A stretch of 64,000 bases of DNA from Bacteroidia bacterium (GTDB taxonomy: Bacteria; Bacteroidota; Bacteroidia; NS11-12g; UBA955), in assembly GCA_023228875.1 (NCBI GenBank), contig JALOAG010000009.1, positions 36,080 to 100,079 of the forward strand, read 5' to 3'. Numbering within the stretch: position 1 is the first letter of the stretch; every line of letters begins with the position of its first letter. The notes beneath the pieces were generated by a model. That model worked only from the letters and a program-made list of their open reading frames with translations, was not told the DNA's origin and ran no database searches. A program made the position numbers and the translations under genes. Shown here piece after piece: positions 7,825 through 14,898 of this stretch.

Positions 7825-9132
7825 ATGAAAAAATATTTACTACTTATTATATATGTTTTTTCCATTACAGCCAAAGCCCAAACACTTTATTTTCCTCCAA
7901 CCTCAGGTACTGATTGGGATACCATTTCTCCCGCTTCGCTCGGCTGGTGTGAAGACAAGATAGACACCCTGTATGACTATTTGGAAGCCCGAAATTCAAA
8001 AGCATTTATACTGCTTAAAGACGGTAAAATTGTTATGGAGAAATACTTCGGCACATTTACTATGGATAGTGTTTGGTATTGGGCATCTGCGGGCAAAACA
8101 CTCACTGCATTTACGGTGGGTATTGCACAACAAGAAGGATTTCTTGATATAAATGACCCGACCTCTCAATATCTTGGGGCAGGTTGGACAGTTTGCCCCC
8201 CGGCAAAAGAAGATTTAATCACAATTAAGCACCAACTTTCCATGACAAGTGGCTTAGATGATGGTGTGCCTGATAACCACTGTTTTGCCGACACCTGTCT
8301 CCAATACATTGCTGATGCAGGCACCCGATGGGCTTATCACAATGCACCCTATACCTTGCTTGACAGTGTTATTTATTATGCTACCGGACAATCGCTCAAT
8401 TCTTATGTAATGCAAAATATCGGAGTGCCTATCGGTATGACAGGAATGTTTGTTTATTCGAACAACAACAATGTATTTTACAGTAAACCAAGGAGTATGG
8501 CTCGTTTTGGACTATTGATTCTCAATCACGGGAACTGGAATGGCAACCAGATTTTGACCGATACGGAATACTTCAATCAAATGGTAAATACTTCGCAAAA
8601 TATCAACCAGTCCTATGGTTACTTGTGGTGGTTGAATGGAAAATCTTCTTACAGACTTCCAAATTTACAACTGCAATTTAACGGATACCTCAATCCCAAT
8701 GCACCTGCTGATATGTATGCAGCTTTGGGAAAAAATGGGCAATTCATAAATGTAGTGCCCAGCATGAATTTGACTTTTATACGTATGGGCAATGCCCCTA
8801 CAAGCAGTGCCGTACCTTTTACCATGAATGATACTATATGGCAAAAACTGATTGAAATAATGTGCAACAAAACTGCTGTTACTCAAGTATCAGTTGAGAG
8901 AAATGCAGTATTACAAGTTTATCCAAACCCTGCACAGCATACTTTTACAATTGAATTGCCTAATAAAAGTTTTTCTCTTGAAGTTTTTGATATAACCGGA
9001 CGTAAGATTTATGCTCAAGACAACATTTCAAACAGGACAGAAATTGATTGTAGCAATTTTTCAAGAGGCATATATAAAGTACAAGTTACAGATAGTAAGA
9101 ATAGTTACAATCAAAAACTAATAATCCAATGA
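7825..9132 (+). CDS. Secreted serine hydrolase (class C beta-lactamase-like) with T9SS C-terminal sorting domain
   Basis: The 435-residue precursor begins with a signal peptide (MKKYLLLIIYVFSITAKAQ). The beta-lactamase/D-Ala-D-Ala peptidase fold spans about residues 30-350. S-A-G-K after YWASAG fits the catalytic SxxK, and YHNAPYT fits YxN. The last 75 residues (VYPNPAQHTFTIELPN through a terminal QKLIIQ) form a Por secretion-system type A sorting domain, so the enzyme should cross the outer membrane by the type IX system and be anchored or released at the surface. Substrate is unknown; esterase or peptidase activity is as likely as beta-lactam hydrolysis. It stands alone between nrdJ and dinB. 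Confidence 0.85.
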   Translation: MKKYLLLIIYVFSITAKAQTLYFPPTSGTDWDTISPASLGWCEDKIDTLYDYLEARNSKAFILLKDGKIVMEKYFGTFTMDSVWYWASAGKTLTAFTVGIAQQEGFLDINDPTSQYLGAGWTVCPPAKEDLITIKHQLSMTSGLDDGVPDNHCFADTCLQYIADAGTRWAYHNAPYTLLDSVIYYATGQSLNSYVMQNIGVPIGMTGMFVYSNNNNVFYSKPRSMARFGLLILNHGNWNGNQILTDTEYFNQMVNTSQNINQSYGYLWWLNGKSSYRLPNLQLQFNGYLNPNAPADMYAALGKNGQFINVVPSMNLTFIRMGNAPTSSAVPFTMNDTIWQKLIEIMCNKTAVTQVSVERNAVLQVYPNPAQHTFTIELPNKSFSLEVFDITGRKIYAQDNISNRTEIDCSNFSRGIYKVQVTDSKNSYNQKLIIQ

Positions 9133-9317
9133 AAAACAATCTGTAATAACTTGACTTTGATTGTGGTTGTAGCATATCTGTTATGCTCACTTTCAAAACA
9201 ACTTTTTTGGAATACAATTCTCATCTAAAATCTTACATTTGGACACAGAATGAGGTTGCTTGATGATTGCCATTGTGGGCAGCAGAATAACCCGACTTGT
9301 ATATAAAATCACTTCCG

Positions 9318-9767
9318 ATGAAACAGTTTTTTACAGCATTATTTGAATACAGCCATTATTACAATCAACAAGTGTTTGATGTTATTAAAAACAACCCCGA
9401 AAAAGTCTCTGAAAAAGTTGTAAAGCTTATTAATCATGTTGTCAATGCTCATCATATTTGGAATTATCGAATAGAAAAGACAAAGCCTATAATTGGTGTA
9501 TGGGAGTTGCACACTATAGCTGAATTAAAAACCATGAATCAAGAAAACTTTCAGCATACTTTGCAAATACTTAACAAAGCAGACCTATGCGAGGTCATTC
9601 AATACACAAATAGCAAAGGAGAAGTTTTTAGTAATAGTATCAGGGATATACTTTTTCATGTTGTGAACCATTTTACTTACCACCGAGGGCAAATAGTAAC
9701 AGATTTAAAAAACCAAGGGGTAGAGCCTTTAGTTTCTGATTATATCTTTTACAAACGTCAAAAATGA
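9318..9767 (+). CDS. DinB/YfiT-like four-helix metalloprotein
   Basis: A 149-residue protein from the ATG at 9318 (a TTG 21 bases upstream is less likely). Histidines in the expected three places of the DinB-like metal site are visible: HVVNAHHIWN near residue 45 and HVVNHFTYHRGQ near residue 118. The family includes damage-inducible and thiol-dependent transferases; the substrate cannot be predicted. A TACATTTG box at 9234-9241 with TTGG upstream may be its promoter. It is a single gene with no obvious partner. Confidence 0.75.
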   Translation: MKQFFTALFEYSHYYNQQVFDVIKNNPEKVSEKVVKLINHVVNAHHIWNYRIEKTKPIIGVWELHTIAELKTMNQENFQHTLQILNKADLCEVIQYTNSKGEVFSNSIRDILFHVVNHFTYHRGQIVTDLKNQGVEPLVSDYIFYKRQK

Positions 9768-9922
9768 TGTTTGAACAATCGATTCGGATTATAGTTATAA
9801 GATTGCGAGCAAACCGTGTCTGAAGCTACACTACCTTAAGAGCACTAATGTCTAACTTTGTTCATAGGTATGACCATCAAGCGTAGTATAGGTTAAAACC
9901 GCTAAATATATACCCTGTTCAC

Positions 9923-10135
9923 ATGTGTATCGTCCTGAAAAAAGTTGACTCCAACACGAATTCAGATACAATAAAGGATTTTAAAGGTATTTTGAAATTG
10001 GTTTCTCCACAAAACTTTGGTTTCATTGAGTATGTCTTCATTGAACCGAAACTTATAGAAGAAAAAAAGTTAACTAAAGGACAACTAGTCAATGGCAGAG
10101 CAATACTCTCATTCAACAAAAGGAAAAATGAGTAG
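9923..10135 (+). CDS. Short hypothetical protein, possibly a gene remnant
   Basis: A 70-codon frame. Its second half (FGFIEYVFIEPKLIEEKKL, then GQLVNGRAILSFNKRKNE) reads like the end of a small OB-fold, cold-shock-type nucleic-acid binding domain. It stops with TAG TGA directly before a TGG codon, where such domains usually continue with Trp, so the frame may be a truncated remnant. I do not firmly recognise the family, and it may not be expressed. Confidence 0.35.
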   Translation: MCIVLKKVDSNTNSDTIKDFKGILKLVSPQNFGFIEYVFIEPKLIEEKKLTKGQLVNGRAILSFNKRKNE

Positions 10136-10518
10136 TGATGGAGAGTTTTTATTATTTAATGTAGTCTGTGCATTGCTGTACTTTAATAGTTCTTGTATAT
10201 AGATAAATAAAAGGCTGGTAAGTGTTTTTATAGTTTAGCAATTGTTAACTGCTCAGTGTTTAAAGACAACTTGTTTTAAGTTAAAGATTAACACGCAGTC
10301 AAAGATAAACGTTAATCAAATTTGTAATATTATCTTTTGATTATTTTACATGCAAATTTTGAGAATAGAAAAACAGAAAAAGCTATTTTTGGATCAATTT
10401 ATTTATTTTAATCAGCCCGCTACCTTTTTGATTTTTAATATGATTGGAGAAGTAAGGTGTGCCAATTTGGCAAGGGTTGTCATTAGGTATAGGTTTTGAT
10501 TCAAACACTGATATTTTT
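10136..10518 (+). other. Intergenic stretch without a convincing gene
   Basis: About 380 AT-rich bases. The only structure seen is an AT-rich inverted repeat, TAATCAAA / TTTTGATTA, around 10314-10344, which may be a weak hairpin or operator. A roughly 50-codon frame starting near 10350 has no protein-like character. Confidence 0.5.
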
Positions 10519-11013
10519 ATGCGAATTAAACACGTAATTCTTTCAGCAGCATTATGCTTCACTACTTTTTTTATTTTGGGATCATCTTCTTTGCAGGCTC
10601 AAGAACATTCACACCACGACAATCACAAAAATGAAATAGGAATTGCGCCCAATCCTGTGTATTTTCCGCATGAAAAAATTTGGGATTACGGGTTACATGT
10701 CCATTATATCCGTAAAATTAAAGAATCAAAATTTGGTGCAGGTATAGGATATGAGAGTATTTTTAATCATCACAAACACCATACTTTCAGTTTAGTTGGC
10801 AATTACCGTCCTATTGATAGGTATCAAATTGCACTTGCACCGGGGCTGACTTTTGAAGATAATCAGTTTAGTCAACCACAATTTTCTTTTCATGTGGAAA
10901 CTTCCTATGAATTTGAGTTTAAACATTTTCATTTAGGCCCTACTGTAGAGTTTGCTTTTGATTCAAACGAATATCACGTGAGCCTTGGGATACATATAGG
11001 TTTTGGGTTTTAG
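10519..11013 (+). CDS. Small outer-membrane beta-barrel-like protein with His-rich N-terminus
   Basis: From the ATG at 10519 the protein has 164 residues; an in-frame upstream start would spoil the signal peptide. The signal sequence (residues 1-28, ending SLQAQ) is followed by a mature N-terminus rich in histidine (EHSHHDNHKN) and a second His cluster (NHHKHHTF) near residue 92. The rest alternates hydrophobic and polar residues in strand-like fashion and ends in GFGF, an aromatic C-terminus as in outer-membrane barrels. Metal binding or transport is a guess. No transporter gene is adjacent. Confidence 0.6.
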   Translation: MRIKHVILSAALCFTTFFILGSSSLQAQEHSHHDNHKNEIGIAPNPVYFPHEKIWDYGLHVHYIRKIKESKFGAGIGYESIFNHHKHHTFSLVGNYRPIDRYQIALAPGLTFEDNQFSQPQFSFHVETSYEFEFKHFHLGPTVEFAFDSNEYHVSLGIHIGFGF

Positions 11014-11041
11014 TGCTGCACAGTACAGCAAAAGCATCCAC

Positions 11042-12022
11042 TTAAGTGTGGGACAATAATTGTTTTAATTTTTTTCTATCCGGTTTACCGTTATTTGTGT
11101 GAGGAATATCAGTAACCAATATAATCTCCAACGGATTATGATATTTTGGCAGTTGTTTTTTAAGGGTTTGCAGCGTGTTCAGGGGAAGCTTGGTGTCTTG
11201 GTTGCACACCATTACTACCTTTTCGCCAAGACGACTGTCGGGCTTGCTGCTAATGACAAAAGCAAATGGTACGATACGGCTTTCAGCAATGAGTTTTTCA
11301 ACCCTTTCAGGCAAGATTTTTATACCACCACTATTGATAACAAAATCAGCTCTTCCGAGAATTTCAAAAGAACCATCCGGATAAATATGGGCTAAATCAG
11401 TAGTGTCTATCAATGCAGAAAATTGGGTTTGAATTTGCAAACAAGTGGATTCATTCAATTGCACTTTGACATTGGGTAAAGGATAAAATCGTTTTTGAGC
11501 TTTTGCTCCATTGAGCCTTCGGAGTGCAATATGCGAATAAGTTTCCGTCATTGCATAAGTGTGATAAATGGCAGGTCTTAATGTTTGTAGTGCTGCTACT
11601 ACATTGTCGTCAATGGGTCCGCCACCAATCAGAATATGTGAGAATCGGTTGAGTTTTTGCACAGATTCAAGGTTTTCTAAAATCGCTTTGAGTTGCAGCG
11701 GCACTAAGCTAATAAATGTACAATCATGATTAAAAACCAGATTTGTCATGGGATCAGAAGAAGGCTCTGCATATTCAAAACCAAGTCCAAGTACTCTTGC
11801 ACGCACCATCATCATGAAACCACCCACTTTGTCAGTTGGAATACAACAAAAGATTTTGCCGGAAGTGATGCCTAATGTTTGTTGTGTTTGCTTCGCGCTG
11901 TATTCAAGCCATTTTTTCTCAAGTAAGATCGGTTTAGGTTCTCCTGTAGAACCGGAGGTTTTGAGCTGAAACCCTGTCATGGTTTCATCGTCCCAAAGTT
12001 TGCAAAATTCAACGTAGTTCAT
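11042..12022 (-). CDS. menE: AMP-forming acyl-CoA ligase, probably O-succinylbenzoate-CoA ligase
   Basis: A 326-residue ANL-superfamily adenylate-forming enzyme. The P-loop TSGSTGEPKP is near residue 23, YAMTETYSH near 180, LGRADFVINSGGIKILPE near 225 and the C-terminal catalytic lysine motif NNGKPDRKKL near 312. It is shorter than typical ligases, which fits the compact MenE of Bacteroidota used in menaquinone synthesis. No other men gene is adjacent, so substrate assignment rests on length and family. It overlaps the upstream polX gene by 4 bases. Confidence 0.7.
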   Translation of the reverse strand: MNYVEFCKLWDDETMTGFQLKTSGSTGEPKPILLEKKWLEYSAKQTQQTLGITSGKIFCCIPTDKVGGFMMMVRARVLGLGFEYAEPSSDPMTNLVFNHDCTFISLVPLQLKAILENLESVQKLNRFSHILIGGGPIDDNVVAALQTLRPAIYHTYAMTETYSHIALRRLNGAKAQKRFYPLPNVKVQLNESTCLQIQTQFSALIDTTDLAHIYPDGSFEILGRADFVINSGGIKILPERVEKLIAESRIVPFAFVISSKPDSRLGEKVVMVCNQDTKLPLNTLQTLKKQLPKYHNPLEIILVTDIPHTNNGKPDRKKLKQLLSHT

Positions 12023-13686
12023 ATACCTTTACTTTGTCTTATACGGGATAAAAACTGTTCAAACTCTGCAAGACTCAAACTGTTTAACACAAATTCCTTT
12101 TGAAGATTTGACTTGCGAGCAACATTAACGCCATATTGCATGTCAGTCAGTCCTTTCAAATTGTGTGCATCAGGGTTAATAGCAATAGTTACTCCTTTGC
12201 TCACAGCATAGTCAAGCCATCGCCAGTCGATATCAAGTCTGTGGGGATTGGCATTTAACTCTATGACAACTTGGTTGGCTGCACAGATATCTATCAATTC
12301 TTTATGATTGACAGGATACCCTTTTCTGCTCAACAAAAGTCGTCCTGTTGGATGTCCAAGAATCGTTGTGTAGGGATTCTCTATAGCGGCAGTTAATCTT
12401 TGCATGGCTCGTTCTTCATCCATATTCAAGTTGCTGTGTACCGATGCAACCACAAGGTCAAATTGAGCTAAAATTTCTGTGGGGTAATCAAGGCTGCCAT
12501 CGCCCAAAATATCGCTTTCTATTCCCTTGAAAATTTTAAACGGAGCCAGTTCAACATTAAGTTTGTCAATCTCATTAAACTGCTGCAAGACCCTGTCAAT
12601 GGACAAACCTCCAGCATAAGCTGCTGTTTGTGAATGATCGCAAATGGCTATGTACTCCCAGCCTTTTGCAATGCAAAATTCAGCCATTTCTCTCACCGTA
12701 TTTCTACCATCTGACCACTGAGTGTGGTTGTGTAACACCCCTTTTACATCGGAGTATGAAACTGCTTCCGGTATGATTCCTTGGCGAGCTAATTCTATTT
12801 CATTCAATCCTTCCCTCAGTTCAGGACGTATGAAGTGCAATCCATTCTCTTGATAAATTTCTTCTTCGGTTGATGCATGTTCCCGAATCATTGTAATCTT
12901 GGACAAATGCGCTGCAGATGCACTCGTCCTGAATAAGGTTGAAGCAAAATTATTTGCGTTGGCAATATGTAAGACAAATTCAAATCCGGGTTTAAGTTCA
13001 TAGTTTAATTGGGACGGAGACTCTTCTTTGATTTGCAAACCCAAACCGGACAGTTCTTGTTTCAGTTGTTCAAGGTTGTTACATACCACAACAAACTCTA
13101 ATTTACTGATGATTTCGCATAGTCTTCTGTATGCTCCGCTATATTCAACGCGGCTGATACACGCAAGGTTGCTGATAAAATCAAAAAGTTGTGCTGCTGT
13201 TGGTTGCAGGGCTGAAAATAAGATTTTGCCTAAGTTCAACTCTCTGAATTCCAATTCTTTGACAATATTCTGTTGTGATTTTTCTCCGAATCCTTTGAGT
13301 GAAATCAGTCTGTTTTCTTTGCAAGCATAGAGAAGTTCTCCCGGAGATTCAACCCCGAGTTGTGTCCACAGTTCTCTGACTTTTTTTGCACCAAGCCCGC
13401 GAACACTAAGTAACTCAATAAGACCTGCAGGAGTTTTTGCTATCAATTTGTCAAGATCGGCAAAACTGCCTTTTAGCAGTATTTCTGGAATTTTTTCAGC
13501 AAGCGATTTCCCCAATGCGGGATGAGACACGATTTGTTCTTCGTCCATGTCTGCAATACGCTCATTTAGTTTTTTAAATTTAAAGGGTGCATTCAGGTAA
13601 TTGGCAGCCCTAAAAGCGTTTTCGCCATGCAGTTCAAGTAATTTACCATAAAGAGCAAAGATTTCTCCTATCTCAAGATTTTCCAT
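12019..13686 (-). CDS. polX: PolX-family protein: helix-hairpin-helix, degenerate polymerase and PHP domains
   Basis: The 555-residue length and order match bacterial family X polymerase/exonuclease PolX. Helix-hairpin-helix regions lie at about 50-145 (VRGLGAKKVREL, LKGFGEKSQQNI), the nucleotidyltransferase-like part at about 155-300 and a PHP phosphoesterase at about 315-550. The PHP metal residues are in place: H319NH, D326, CDHSQ, GIESDI, SVHSN, GHPTGR and NPDAHN. The polymerase motif is not: residues 183-201 read SGAYRRLCEIISKLEFVVV, where active enzymes have GDIDxL carrying two catalytic aspartates. I infer a 3'-5' exonuclease or phosphoesterase with little or no polymerase activity. 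It heads a two-gene unit with menE. Confidence 0.85.
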   Translation of the reverse strand: MENLEIGEIFALYGKLLELHGENAFRAANYLNAPFKFKKLNERIADMDEEQIVSHPALGKSLAEKIPEILLKGSFADLDKLIAKTPAGLIELLSVRGLGAKKVRELWTQLGVESPGELLYACKENRLISLKGFGEKSQQNIVKELEFRELNLGKILFSALQPTAAQLFDFISNLACISRVEYSGAYRRLCEIISKLEFVVVCNNLEQLKQELSGLGLQIKEESPSQLNYELKPGFEFVLHIANANNFASTLFRTSASAAHLSKITMIREHASTEEEIYQENGLHFIRPELREGLNEIELARQGIIPEAVSYSDVKGVLHNHTQWSDGRNTVREMAEFCIAKGWEYIAICDHSQTAAYAGGLSIDRVLQQFNEIDKLNVELAPFKIFKGIESDILGDGSLDYPTEILAQFDLVVASVHSNLNMDEERAMQRLTAAIENPYTTILGHPTGRLLLSRKGYPVNHKELIDICAANQVVIELNANPHRLDIDWRWLDYAVSKGVTIAINPDAHNLKGLTDMQYGVNVARKSNLQKEFVLNSLSLAEFEQFLSRIRQSKGI

Positions 13687-13826
13687 GAATGCTGCGAAGG
13701 TAAGGGTGATTTACCAATAATAGTTGACGCTGAAAGAGGGATTAATGTTTGTAAAGAGAACAGCAAAAGGAAACAAGGCGGCTAACAGATTTAGTCGTAA
13801 ACGAACAAATCGGATAAAGATTCATT

Positions 13827-14060
13827 CTAAGACATCTCGAGTGAAGAAGAGCTGGCTTCTTCATTCAAAATTTTGAGAATTGTTTCATTTGGCTCGTACT
13901 TTAATTCATTCAATAAATCAATAGTAGCAAGCAGTTCGGAAAGCTCATCACGCAACTCTTTACTTTTTTCAAGGGTTTGCAAAATCTGAATATTCTCTTC
14001 TTGTGATGTTTCCTGGTAAACGAATCTAATTAAATCTTCTTGAGTAAATTTTATATCCAT
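13827..14060 (-). CDS. Small acidic protein partnered with an ECF sigma factor
   Basis: 77 residues from the ATG at 14060, acidic, predicted helical and with no membrane segment or cysteine/histidine zinc motif. It begins MDIKFTQEDLIRFVYQETS. Small proteins of this look commonly follow an ECF sigma gene in Bacteroidota and resemble the N-terminal domain of anti-sigma factors. It lies about 100 bases downstream of the sigma gene on the same strand. A role as sigma regulator is inference. Confidence 0.6.
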   Translation of the reverse strand: MDIKFTQEDLIRFVYQETSQEENIQILQTLEKSKELRDELSELLATIDLLNELKYEPNETILKILNEEASSSSLEMS

Positions 14061-14158
14061 AGTGTCATCATTTATAATCCAATAAACAATCACAAAACGA
14101 AACTAATTCGTTCTTTATTGCTTAAATTTTAAATAATTTATGATGAGTGTTTTTTGAC

Positions 14159-14743
14159 TTATTTATTAAGGTCCGGAGCGTGCGTATTAATTAATTTTCT
14201 AAGGTTAATGAGTGCGTAGCGCATTCTTCCCAAAGCGGTATTTATGCTGATTCCGGTCAATTCAGAAATTTCTTTAAAACTCAAATCTCCATAATGTCTC
14301 AAAATCAACACTTCTTTTTGTTCTTCCGGTAATTCTTTGATAAACATTCTGATGACTCTTTCTCTTTCATTTTGCACAATTTTATCTTCAATACTTTTTT
14401 CAGAAAAATTGAGTGTTTCAAATATATCACTTCCGTCATCTCGGGTGATTTTGGGCATCTTTTTGACTTTGCGATAATAGTCAATGGCAAGATTTCGCGC
14501 AATTCTCATTACCCATTGTTTGAACTTGTCGTTCTCTTCGTATTTACCTGATTTAAAGGTCCTGATCACTTTAATAAAAGTCTCCTGGAAGATATCTTCT
14601 GCAATATAAGTGTCTTGTACAACAAGGTATATTGCTGTATAAACCTTAAATTTATAGCGCTTCACAAGCATTTCCATACAAGCCTCATTGCCGGCTATGA
14701 AATTGCTAATTAAATCCCTGTCTGAAATTTGTTGTCTATTCAT
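14159..14743 (-). CDS. ECF-type RNA polymerase sigma-70 factor
   Basis: 194 residues with sigma region 2 (about 25-95: YKFKVYTAIYLVVQDTYIAEDIFQETFIKV, the core-binding and -10 recognition helix) and region 4 (about 130-185: LPEEQKEVLILRHYGDLSFKEISELTGISINTALGRMRYAL). No extra regulatory domain is present. The minus-strand sequence AGGAG sits 8 bases before the ATG, an unusually clear Shine-Dalgarno for this genome. The next gene is a small putative partner. The regulon is unknown. Confidence 0.92.
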   Translation of the reverse strand: MNRQQISDRDLISNFIAGNEACMEMLVKRYKFKVYTAIYLVVQDTYIAEDIFQETFIKVIRTFKSGKYEENDKFKQWVMRIARNLAIDYYRKVKKMPKITRDDGSDIFETLNFSEKSIEDKIVQNERERVIRMFIKELPEEQKEVLILRHYGDLSFKEISELTGISINTALGRMRYALINLRKLINTHAPDLNK

Positions 14744-14898
14744 AATAAAATCTCCTATTTTGCAGAGCGAAAATTTGGTTCAAGCTATTAATAAATTGGG
14801 CTTTGTAGAGATTTTTCTTATAGACCTATGCGTTAAATATGGCGACTAAATTAAGAGATTAATTCTTTTTTACCAAATTATTTTTTTGAATTTTATGT

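Noticed and set aside
10349..10500. About 50-codon frame overlapping the region before the His-rich protein
   Set aside because: No signal, motif or sensible composition; it overlaps the 5' region of a better-supported gene.
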